Below are positions 49,059-56,753 of a DNA stretch of 64,000 bases, in pieces. This DNA is from Clostridium saccharobutylicum DSM 13864 (GTDB lineage: Bacteria > Bacillota > Clostridia > Clostridiales > Clostridiaceae): contig NC_022571.1 in NCBI RefSeq assembly GCF_000473995.1, forward strand, positions 296,501-360,500, read 5' to 3'. The notes under the pieces are model-generated. The model was not told the origin of the DNA, ran no database searches, and was given only the letters and a program-made list of their open reading frames with translations. A program made the position numbers and the translations under genes. How positions within the stretch are numbered: the first letter of the stretch is position 1; every line of letters begins with the position of its first letter.

Positions 49059-49247
49059 GAAATAAGGGGAATTCTTTTGCGTAGCGTTGCGTTGATAATT
49101 TAGTTGTAGGATTTCTTCATCAGAAGTTGTTCTATTATCGCTTGTCATCAACTTGTTTAAGGAGCATGCAAGAATGGGACAACTTCTGCTGTTAGAAATC
49201 CACAGCTAAATTATCTAGCAACCGAGCTAAAGAATTCTCCTTATTTC
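49059..49247. repeat. About 190-bp palindromic element, copy at 49.1 kb
   Basis: Arms GAAATAAGGGGAATTCTTT (49059-49077) and AAAGAATTCTCCTTATTTC (49229-49247) match except one base. Inner arms include GATAATTTAG with CTAAATTATC, GGATTTCT with AGAAATCC, and CAGAAGTTGT with ACAACTTCTG. Its flanks resemble those of the 36.8-kb copy. Confidence 0.78.
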
Positions 49248-49337
49248 GGTTAGTTATTACATAAGTCTAAGTCTTGATTTTGATATCTATAAAATGTTAT
49301 TTTATATTTAAATTTTTTTCAGTAAATTCAGTATTTA

Positions 49338-49817
49338 TTAAATATTGATGTTTTCAACAGAAGCTATGCTTTGAGATGAGATTCCAAGCATTTCACCAGT
49401 AAATCCAAGACCTTCTTCAGTAGTTGCTTTAATATTGATTTGATCAATATTTATATTGAGAGACTTTGCTATGTTTTCCCTCATTTTTTCAATATGAGGT
49501 AGCATTTTTGGCTTTTGGGCTATTATTGTAGCATCAATATTATTTACTTTATATCCTTTTTTATTAATTAGCATATTTGTTTCCTTAAGCAGTTTAATAC
49601 TAGAGATACCTTTGAATCTATCATCCGTATCAGGAAAGTGTTTGCCAATATCTCCAAGAGCGCATGCGCCTAATAAAGAATCCATTATAGCGTGAAGTAG
49701 AACATCTGCATCTGAATGTCCAAGCAATCCCTTCTCATATGGTATTTCAACGCCACCTAAAATTAATTTTCTATTGTCGACCAATTTATGAACATCATAT
49801 CCTAATCCAACTCTCAT
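49338..49817 (-). CDS. ispF: 2-C-methyl-D-erythritol 2,4-cyclodiphosphate synthase
   Basis: 159 residues, started at the ATG of [12 protein letters not shown], behind GGAGTG; a start three codons upstream is also open. It catalyses ring closure to MEcPP in the non-mevalonate isoprenoid pathway. Metal-binding DVH near residues 8-10, the conserved [18 protein letters not shown] near 34-51 and [10 protein letters not shown] near 56-65 are all present, and the C-terminal [10 protein letters not shown] loop is intact. It is monocistronic. Confidence 0.95.
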   Translation of the reverse strand: MRVGLGYDVHKLVDNRKLILGGVEIPYEKGLLGHSDADVLLHAIMDSLLGACALGDIGKHFPDTDDRFKGISSIKLLKETNMLINKKGYKVNNIDATIIAQKPKMLPHIEKMRENIAKSLNINIDQINIKATTEEGLGFTGEMLGISSQSIASVENINI

Positions 49818-49909
49818 ACATATCACTCCGTTTAAATGTTATTATATTTTATATATTTTAACATAATAACAGTATTATATGAAAAGAAATATAATCAAAT
49901 TTATGAGTT

Positions 49910-50074
49910 TTAACTAAAAAGACGTTTCTTTTTATCTGAATAGATATTTGATGAAGATTTGGATTTAAATTTAAACTTATTAGAGAAAAAATGAAAAAGC
50001 TTATTTAAAAGATAGTTGGCAAAAGTTATTTTTCGTTTATTGATAAAGTCTACGTATATAATTTTCCTTTTCAT
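49910..50074 (-). CDS. Small basic protein upstream of ispF
   Basis: 54 residues, with GGGGGATA just before ATG. It starts MKRKIIYVDFINKRKITFAN and is rich in Lys and Phe (KLFHFFSNKFKFKSKS), ending DKKKRLFS. No family recognised. It lies on the same strand as ispF, 90 bp upstream, and could be co-transcribed. It may be an RNA-binding or cationic peptide; that is a guess. Confidence 0.5.
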   Translation of the reverse strand: MKRKIIYVDFINKRKITFANYLLNKLFHFFSNKFKFKSKSSSNIYSDKKKRLFS

Positions 50075-50379
50075 ATACTATCCCCCAAAAAATATTAATT
50101 TAGACATATTGAAAAAATAGCCATTCAATATGCCAAGCTATTTTTTATCATACTTGGTAGGCATATTAATTTAATAGTTCCCTATACCAAATATATATCA
50201 TTATTTAATGTAAAATATAATTGCATTTTGAATTTTTTATTTTATTTCATATGCCTTAAATTAACACTAATTATATAAAGTTTTACGGACAAGCAAATTT
50301 CTATGCTATAATAATATATTATGAAAGAATGTTAATTTTGATTGTATAGTTTTTAGATTTTATAAGAGGTGTTGGGGAT
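50075..50379. other. Intergenic region before the sigma-I/RsgI fusion gene
   Basis: Short hairpin TTGAAAAAATAGC/TTCAATATGCCAAGCTATTTTT near 50107-50150 may terminate or attenuate minus-strand transcription. No ORF beyond the small gene at 49910-50074. Confidence 0.45.
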
Positions 50380-51420
50380 ATGGAAACTACGAAATTTAAT
50401 AGAAATAAGTATGTATTTACATCGATTCCAGCTATGTCACTTGTAGGAGAATCAATGATAGCTAATAGAAGTAAACAATTGACTTTGTTTTTACAGGAGT
50501 TAGATTCTTATAATATTTTACTGAGGGATTTGGTTAATTTTCCATTGAAGGAATCTGATAGAAATGTAGCATTAAATATAGCATATTATATAAATGGTAT
50601 AGATGATTTAGAGAAATCTGTAAAAAGTAAAAAGGATTTGCCTATAACTAGATTGAGCAGAGCTATTAATATAAAATCTAACTATTTACAAAAAATGAGA
50701 GATTATATTTTAGCATATTATATAATATTCTCTAATAAGCAATATAAATTGATACAGGATTATTTTAGAATAAAGTTAAAAGAAGATAATAGAGAAGTAA
50801 TTAATCTTCCGAATAAAAAAATAGATGAAATCCATAGAGGTATAGTAGTAGCATCATTTAAGAAATCAGTATATGTATTAAATTCCAAGGGAGAGTTTTT
50901 GAAGTTAAAAACTATTCGCAGACCAAGAATTGGAGAATTGGCGGATGGGAAACAAAAAAAAGGTATACGAGATTATAAAATACATATATCAATTGCTTTA
51001 ATTATTCTAGTATTTTTATGTTGTGCTATAGTTGCTCAGTATAGAAAAATAGAAACTATAGTTGTTATACAAATTAATTCTAATATTAAACTTCATGTAA
51101 ATAGGTTTGATAAAGTAATATATGCATATTCACCTACAGAAAAGGGAAAGACTCTTCTTGAAAGCACTGATGTTTTAAATAAAAATATTGATGATGCTAT
51201 GTCAGAAATATTTGATTATGCATTTGATAATCAAATGATAGATTTAAGTAAAAAAAGTATAATAACGATAAATGGAAAACAAGTGAAGTATGGTGAACTT
51301 TCTAAAACGAATAAATTTTTAGAAGATAAGAATGTACCAATACTTATAAACAATGGAGGAAATCAACAAAGATTGCCTCAAGGTTTTGAACAGGAAGAAA
51401 AAGCTGAAAGTAAAAAATAA
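50380..51420 (+). CDS. Sigma-I C-terminal domain fused to RsgI-type anti-sigma factor
   Basis: 346 residues. Residues about 25-150 resemble the C-terminal half of sigma-I: FLQELDSYNILLRDLVNF, then LPITRLSRAINIKSNYLQKM and RDYILAYYIIFSN, the DNA-binding helix-turn-helix part. Residues about 160-190 are the short RsgI N-terminal motif (RGIVVASFKKSVYVLNSKGEFLKLK) that binds sigma-I. A single membrane helix (about 207-227) is followed by the external start of an RsgI sensor (IVVIQINSNIKLHVNRFDKVIYAYS). No sigma region 2 is present. It is a hybrid, perhaps a self-contained membrane regulator. GAGGTGTTGGGG precedes ATG. Confidence 0.78.
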   Translation: METTKFNRNKYVFTSIPAMSLVGESMIANRSKQLTLFLQELDSYNILLRDLVNFPLKESDRNVALNIAYYINGIDDLEKSVKSKKDLPITRLSRAINIKSNYLQKMRDYILAYYIIFSNKQYKLIQDYFRIKLKEDNREVINLPNKKIDEIHRGIVVASFKKSVYVLNSKGEFLKLKTIRRPRIGELADGKQKKGIRDYKIHISIALIILVFLCCAIVAQYRKIETIVVIQINSNIKLHVNRFDKVIYAYSPTEKGKTLLESTDVLNKNIDDAMSEIFDYAFDNQMIDLSKKSIITINGKQVKYGELSKTNKFLEDKNVPILINNGGNQQRLPQGFEQEEKAESKK

Positions 51421-51426
51421 ATTTAA

Positions 51427-51577
51427 GAAACATGAAAATAAATAACAAGTCCAAAATTGTTAAGGATATTTTTCATCAGGCAAGAAGATAAATTGCTCTC
51501 ATAGTAGGTCTATTAGGTCAATTTATCCACGTAGCATGATGATAAATAGGCTGACAAATGGACTTGTTATTTTTTGG
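51427..51577. repeat. Untranslated-region repeat, copy 2, with terminator
   Basis: ATGAAAATAAATAACAAG and TTTTTCATCAGGCAAG are shared with copy 1. AATAACAAGTCCA (51441-51453) pairs with TGGACTTGTTATT (51559-51571), with inner hairpin ATAAATTG/CAATTTAT; TTTTTT follows. It lies between convergent genes and likely ends both. Confidence 0.65.
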
Positions 51578-52460
51578 TGGTTGATAAAATTTGTTTGAAT
51601 GTAGCCATAGTATAATTGGAATTAATATAAATTCGATTAAGTTCAAGAGGAGAATCATCTCTATCGGCAAGTCCTCTATCAGTGGTGAATGCTAGGCTAT
51701 ATCCAGCAGCTTTTGCAGCTTTAATGCTATCTTTATTGTATTTTCCATAAGGATAAGCAATTGAAAATACAGACTTGCCTGTTATTGATTCTAGTGTTTT
51801 TTTTGATTCTTTTAATTGTTTTAATTGTTCATCATAACTTAATTTGTTAAGTTCGGAATGATTAACAGTATGACTTTGAATATCTACTCCGTAATCAGAC
51901 ATTTCTTTTATAGCATCTTTAGATAAATAATATTCTCCGTCTAGGTCAGAGGTTATGCAAAAAATAGTAGCTTTCATATCAAGTTCTTTCAAGATAGGGA
52001 AAGCGTTTTGATAATTATCCATATATCCATCATCAAATGTAATAACTATACTTTTTTCAGGAATAGGAGAATTATTTAATAAATAATCACTAAGTTCGCT
52101 TAGAGTTAAAGTTACATATCCTTGATCTTTTAAATATTTAAGTTCATTTTTAAGCTTTTGAGGAGATATTGTAACTTCATTATGATTAGAATCTCTAACT
52201 GAATGATAATATAATACTGGAACACCTCTATTATCATTAGTTAAGGTTGACTCGTCAAAAGTTCTTTTTTTTTCAATATTTGAATTATTTATTTTAGAAT
52301 CATTTCCAGATTCATATTCATCTAAAGCTTTACTAATATTTTTAGATTCTACTTTTGGAAGAATATTTTTATATATAGAATATCCACTTAATACACAAAC
52401 TAAAAAAGTAGCTATAAAGATGAGAAGACTTTTATTTTTAAAGTTATATTTTTTTAACAT
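51567..52460 (-). CDS. Membrane-anchored polysaccharide deacetylase
   Basis: 297 residues, started at the ATG of MLKKYNFKNK; the frame is open further upstream but without a ribosome site. One N-terminal membrane helix (residues 10-30) anchors it outside. The NodB/CE4 domain includes TFDDGYMDNY near 145, SHTVNHSEL near 200 with the metal-binding His pair, and AYPYGKYN near 240. Such enzymes remove acetyl groups from cell-wall or secreted polysaccharide. GGAAGGG-like AAGGG is about 12 bases before ATG. It is convergent with the 50380-51420 gene. Confidence 0.92.
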   Translation of the reverse strand: MLKKYNFKNKSLLIFIATFLVCVLSGYSIYKNILPKVESKNISKALDEYESGNDSKINNSNIEKKRTFDESTLTNDNRGVPVLYYHSVRDSNHNEVTISPQKLKNELKYLKDQGYVTLTLSELSDYLLNNSPIPEKSIVITFDDGYMDNYQNAFPILKELDMKATIFCITSDLDGEYYLSKDAIKEMSDYGVDIQSHTVNHSELNKLSYDEQLKQLKESKKTLESITGKSVFSIAYPYGKYNKDSIKAAKAAGYSLAFTTDRGLADRDDSPLELNRIYINSNYTMATFKQILSTTKK

Positions 52461-52785
52461 ATTATTGTTACAACCCTTCTTATATCGTAATTTAATATTG
52501 TATTCTTTTATAATTATATCCAAAATTAAATAAAATAAATGAGCAATCACATAATTGATAATCATTTATTCTAAAATAATATCTGTGTTAAGAATTCATG
52601 TATTATTTTAGAATAAGATTTAAAAAGTGTAGCATAATATAAAAAGAGTACAACTTATTAACATTATCAACATCCCCCTGTGGATAAGATGTTATAAATA
52701 TGTTAACATACATAATTTTACAAAAAAGTTTTGTGGATATATGATGAAAATTTTATAAAAAAGTATAAGCCAAGGAGAAGAAAAT

Positions 52786-53511
52786 ATGGGCTATATAGTG
52801 AATGTAATCGGTGCATTGGGGATAAGTTTAATGTTATCTACAGCTTATCCACAACAATTGTTAATAAATAGTGAATTACAGAGTTCAAGTGAATTTAGAA
52901 TTGTGGAAAAGTCTATACGAAAAGACCTAGATTATCTAAAAGAGGACATAAAAATACCTCAATTAATAGGAGGAAATGATGAAAAAAAGATAAATTTAAT
53001 AAATAGTATAATTAATAAGAATATTTTGCCCAAGGCAAATGAAGCAGAAGAAATATCAAAACAATATTTCGATATAAATGTACAAGAAAAGCCTAGATTT
53101 CCTTATGAAGTTTATTCAACTTATAATATAACAAGTGACAAAAATTCATTTGTTAGTTTTTATGATGATTATTATGAATATTTAGGAGGAGCACATGGAT
53201 TGACTAGTAGAACTTCATATACAATAGATAAAAATAAAGAAGAACTTCTCAATTTAAAGGATTTATTTGCTTCAGGATATAATTATGCTGATATTATAAA
53301 TAATGAAATAAGAGAACAAATTAAAAAAAATCCACAGGATTATTTTGATTCAGGAAGTGAATTTAAGGGGATTGGTGAAAATCAATCTTTTTATATAGAC
53401 GATGATAATTTAGTTATTTATTATCAATTATATGAAATAGCACCTTATGTGAAGGGAATACCAGAATTTAAAATTCCATTAAGCACTTTTGGAAAAAATT
53501 TTATATACTAA
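52786..53511 (+). CDS. DUF4163/DUF3298-domain protein (RsiV-like extracellular)
   Basis: 241 residues. A short N-terminal hydrophobic segment (GYIVNVIGALGISLMLSTAY) serves as signal or anchor. The rest matches the DUF4163 plus DUF3298 arrangement: KSIRKDLDYLKEDIKIPQLI near 43, YLGGAHGLTSRTSYTID near 130 (the characteristic GGAHG), and NLVIYYQLYEIAPYVKGIPEFKIPLS at the end. In RsiV-type proteins this fold binds lysozyme; here no sigma factor lies near, so the role is unclear. AAGGAGAAG is eight bases before ATG. Confidence 0.87.
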   Translation: MGYIVNVIGALGISLMLSTAYPQQLLINSELQSSSEFRIVEKSIRKDLDYLKEDIKIPQLIGGNDEKKINLINSIINKNILPKANEAEEISKQYFDINVQEKPRFPYEVYSTYNITSDKNSFVSFYDDYYEYLGGAHGLTSRTSYTIDKNKEELLNLKDLFASGYNYADIINNEIREQIKKNPQDYFDSGSEFKGIGENQSFYIDDDNLVIYYQLYEIAPYVKGIPEFKIPLSTFGKNFIY

Positions 53512-53607
53512 AATTTATAAGTATTATCGAGTACTAAGTTTTAGTAATACCAACCGAAATATGACATATATATGTTTGGTCGAACTATGAAAAGTTTATT
53601 TGGATTT

Positions 53608-53690
53608 ACTAAATTAGAAGTTGTAGCAAATATTGATTATTCTAAAAATATTTTTTAGAATAATCAATATTTGAACAATTCCTAATTTAG
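53608..53690. repeat. Intergenic palindrome of about 83 bp
   Basis: AAATATTGATTATTCTAAAA (from 53628) pairs with its reverse complement ending near 53672, and outer ACTAAATTAG pairs with CTAATTTAG-type sequence near 53683-53690. Likely an interspersed palindromic repeat between convergent genes. Confidence 0.65.
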
Positions 53691-53801
53691 CAATGTCAGC
53701 AATTCATTTTTTAATGACTATTTTATATATGTGTGTGATTTAAAATTTATATAGGTGATAAGTTATGTATTACTTTTCTCTTGTTATTTCATAACTTTAA
53801 A

Positions 53802-54857
53802 TTATTTATTAATACCATCATGTGCATTATTATTTTGATTTCCTCTAAATCCATACCCATCGGAAATTATTCTACCTATTCCAGTTACCTTTCCAGTTAT
53901 GCAACCTCGACAGTGAGCAGGAGTATCCCCTGTGCATATCTTACCTGGGTATAAAGCATATAATTTTCTATATTCACCTTCTGTAACATTTGGCATTACA
54001 ACATTGGCACCACTTTGTAGTGCAATCACTCTGCCATTTGGAGTTAATGACTCCATTGCAGTTGTTGCAGGAATATTTATATCTGGAAGAATTAAACGTG
54101 TTAAAGCCATAACTTTTAGAGCTAAAGTAAGGTTTCCACCTTCAGCATCATGTAACGGTGTATCTTCATTTGGTATAAACGGTCCTATACCTATCATATC
54201 TGCATTTATCTTTTTAAAGAATAATATATCCTTTGCAATAGATTCTAAGGTTTGACTAGGAAGTCCAACTAGAATGCCACTACCAACTTCATATCCTAAT
54301 TCGCCTAAGTTTTCTAAACACTTTAATCTTTCTTCAAAGCTCATATTTGGATCCATATCTTCATAAAGTTTTTTATCTGTAGTTTCAATACGAATCAAAT
54401 ATCTATCAGCGCCAGCTTCTTTAAAAGCTTTATATTCATCATAAGTTTTTTCGCCTAAACTTAAAGTTAAAGCCACATCTAATTTCTTTATTTCTTTTAT
54501 GATCTTAATCATTCTTTCCTTCGTAAAGTAGTCATCTTCTCCACCTTGAAGTACAAGAGTTCTATATCCATAGCTGACAGCTTTTTTGGCAAAATCTAAA
54601 ATTTCTTCTTCACTTAATCTATATCTTTTTAAATTTTTATTATCTCTTCTTAAACCACAATACATACAGTTTCTTTTACATATGTTTGTAAATTCGATTA
54701 ATCCTCTTAGATGAACATAGTTACCTAAGTATTTTTCACGAACTTCATCAGCTGCTTTGAAAAGTTCTTCATTTATATCATCATTTTTTAGCAATTCAAG
54801 TATTTCAATTTCATTTAAATCATGAGTAATTTTAGCTTTTTCAATAACTTTATTCAT
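53802..54857 (-). CDS. hydE: [FeFe]-hydrogenase maturation radical SAM enzyme
   Basis: 351 residues, started at the ATG of MNKVIEKAKI, which has AGGAGG eight bases upstream; an upstream in-frame start is unlikely. HydE helps build the H-cluster of [FeFe] hydrogenase. The radical SAM triad is C60-x3-C64-x2-C67 (CKRNCMYCGLRRDN), followed by VLQGGEDDYF and the SAM-binding GVGSGILVGLPSQT-like EVGSGILVGLPSQT. The C-terminal Cys trio CTGDTPAHCRGC matches the second cluster site of HydE. hydF and hydG are not in the window. Strong support for hydrogen-producing fermentation. Confidence 0.95.
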   Translation of the reverse strand: MNKVIEKAKITHDLNEIEILELLKNDDINEELFKAADEVREKYLGNYVHLRGLIEFTNICKRNCMYCGLRRDNKNLKRYRLSEEEILDFAKKAVSYGYRTLVLQGGEDDYFTKERMIKIIKEIKKLDVALTLSLGEKTYDEYKAFKEAGADRYLIRIETTDKKLYEDMDPNMSFEERLKCLENLGELGYEVGSGILVGLPSQTLESIAKDILFFKKINADMIGIGPFIPNEDTPLHDAEGGNLTLALKVMALTRLILPDINIPATTAMESLTPNGRVIALQSGANVVMPNVTEGEYRKLYALYPGKICTGDTPAHCRGCITGKVTGIGRIISDGYGFRGNQNNNAHDGINK

Positions 54858-54879
54858 AGTTCCTCCTAAATTAAAAATT

Positions 54880-54958
54880 AGGCACATGAGAGAAAATAAT
54901 AGATCAAAATAGACGAGCATACTGGTCTATTATTTTTTTTGATTGTGCCTTAATAAGT
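54880..54958. repeat. Untranslated-region repeat, copy 3 / hairpin in the hydE leader
   Basis: AGGCACATGA at the left and TGTGCCT near 54942-54948 pair, with inner AATAATAGATCA and TGGTCTATTATT. It resembles copy 1 at its left end. On the minus strand it sits just upstream of hydE. Confidence 0.5.
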
Positions 54959-55221
54959 ATACTCTATAAAATATTCTAGAAAAGTGCAATAAATAAAATT
55001 AAATTTTTATATGTTTGAATGAATAGACAAAGTATTGTTAAAGAATTTTGGGGCAAACTATTTATAGATTTTTTTATAATAATTATTACAAAATAAAGAA
55101 ATACTTTTGTTAAAACTCTTAAAATGAATTTTGGAGGTGAGTTAACAGTTAATAAAAGTTTATAAAACTATCTTGATTTTTTATAATATTGTCATTGTAA
55201 TATATTTCAAGAGGTGATTTT
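54959..55221. other. AT-rich region before the IS607 relic
   Basis: Should contain the hydE promoter on the minus strand and possibly the left end of the IS607-like element, which I cannot place. Confidence 0.4.
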
Positions 55222-55467
55222 ATGAAATACTATTCAATTGGATGATTTTTCGAATTGATAGGAAAAACAACTTAAACATTAAGGTAGCGGGATAAAGATA
55301 ATGTTTTAAACCACACCATACAACAGAAAGTGGTTATAGATATTATCCTTAAGAACAACTTAATCATTTTTTAGGACTTAGAGGAGAAGAACAATAAAAA
55401 GGAAAAGTAATGGGATATTGTGGAGTTAATTTAGATAAACAAAAAGATGATTAAGGAGTTGTTAAAG
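55222..55467 (+). pseudogene. IS607-type serine recombinase (TnpA), decayed
   Basis: Starting at ATG 55222 (GAGGTG upstream), translation gives MKYYSIG, stop, FFELIGKTT, stop, then after a frameshift KPHHTTESGYRYYP, EQLNHFLGLRGEE and GYCGVNLDKQKDD. These are the MerR-like DNA-binding part and the beginning of the serine recombinase catalytic domain (YCRVSxxxQKxD) of IS607-type TnpA, where the catalytic Ser would follow YCRV; here it is changed to YCGVN. At least five stops and one frameshift kill it. Confidence 0.8.
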
Positions 55468-55468
55468 G

Positions 55469-56581
55469 ATGATACTGGCGAAGAAAGTTAGAATTATTCC
55501 AAGTATAGAACAAGAGCAAAAATTATGGCAATCGGCTGGAACTGTAAGATTTATTTATAATTGGACACTTGCAAGACAAGAGGAGAATTATAAAAATGGT
55601 GGCAAGTTTATTTGCGATAATAATTTAAGAAAAGAAATTACCATACTTAAAAAAAATAATTTATCATGGCTTAATGAAGTTTCTAACAATGTTGCAAAAC
55701 AGGCTATAAAAGATGGATGTTTGGCTTATAAAAGATTTTTTAAAGGTTATTCAGATAAGCCAAGATTTAAAAGCAAAAGAAAAACCAAGCCATCATTTTA
55801 CAACGATAATGTAAAATTAAAAGTTAAGCGTAATATGGTTTTAATTGAAAAAGTAGGTTGGGTTAAAACATCAGAACAAATACCAATGAGTGTTAACTAT
55901 GCTAATCCAAGAGTGAGTTTTGATGGAAAATATTGGTATATATCTATAGGCATAGAAAAAGAACAACCAGTAGTGAAATTAACAGACGAGAGCATAGGTA
56001 TAGACGTTGGAATTAAAGACCTTGCTATATGCTCCAATAGAATGATTTTTAAAAATATTAATAAAACAAGTTTAGTTAAGAAATTAGAAAAAAGATTACG
56101 TAGGTTGCAACGTAAAATATCAACAAAATATGAGTTAAATAAAGAAGGGAGGATGTTTGTCAAAACAAGCAACATTATAAAACTTGAAAAGCAAATTAGA
56201 TTGCTTCATAGAAAGTTATCTAATATTCGGAACAATCATTTACACCAAGCAACTACTAAGATAGTGAAAACCAAGCCGTCAAGAGTAGTTATGGAGACAC
56301 TTAATATTAAAGGTATGATGAAGAATAAACATTTATCTAAAGCTATAGCTAAACAAGGATTGTATGAGTTTAAAAGACAACTTCAATATAAATGTGAATT
56401 TTATGGAATTGAATTTGTTGAAGCTGACAAATGGTATCCATCATCAAAGATCTGTAGTGAGTGTGGTCATGTAAAAGCTAAATTATCACTATCAGAAAGA
56501 ACTTATATCTGTGAAGAATGTGGAGCTGTAATTGATAGAGATTTTAATGCTTCAATTAATTTAAGTAGATATTCAGCATGA
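55469..56581 (+). CDS. tnpB: TnpB RNA-guided nuclease of an IS607-type element
   Basis: 370 residues, full length and open. RuvC catalytic residues are all present: Asp in GIDVGIKDLA (D179), Glu in VVMETLNIKGM (E276) and Asp in DRDFNASINLSRY near 356-358. The zinc finger CSECGHVKAKLSLSERTYIC to CEECG lies at 329-351, and the N-terminal helical region begins AKKVRIIPSIEQEQKLWQSA. TnpB uses an omega RNA read from the element's right end to cut matching DNA. AAGGAG lies 11 bases before ATG. The neighbouring tnpA is dead, so this copy cannot move itself but TnpB might still act. Confidence 0.92.
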   Translation: MILAKKVRIIPSIEQEQKLWQSAGTVRFIYNWTLARQEENYKNGGKFICDNNLRKEITILKKNNLSWLNEVSNNVAKQAIKDGCLAYKRFFKGYSDKPRFKSKRKTKPSFYNDNVKLKVKRNMVLIEKVGWVKTSEQIPMSVNYANPRVSFDGKYWYISIGIEKEQPVVKLTDESIGIDVGIKDLAICSNRMIFKNINKTSLVKKLEKRLRRLQRKISTKYELNKEGRMFVKTSNIIKLEKQIRLLHRKLSNIRNNHLHQATTKIVKTKPSRVVMETLNIKGMMKNKHLSKAIAKQGLYEFKRQLQYKCEFYGIEFVEADKWYPSSKICSECGHVKAKLSLSERTYICEECGAVIDRDFNASINLSRYSA

Positions 56582-56745
56582 TTACTTAAACAGTTATGTT
56601 TGAAGTGTAGGATTCGTTGTATCCGAAGTTAAGCCCTTGGAGTGTTATATAAAACGAAAGTAGTATGTTTTTAGAATTACAAAATCGGACACATTGAACG
56701 GGGAATTAAACAAACTTTATAAAGTTTTATAGGTTTTTGGCAACG
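56560..56745 (+). ncRNA. Probable omega RNA region and right end of the IS607-type element
   Basis: In IS200/IS605 and IS607 elements the guide RNA overlaps the 3' end of tnpB and runs to the right end. Downstream of the stop, this non-coding stretch has paired segments such as GTGTAGGATTCG/CCGAAGTTAAG and AAACGAAAGTAG. Where it ends is unclear; the adhE start codon is at 56754. Confidence 0.5.
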
Positions 56746-56753
56746 GTAAAGAA

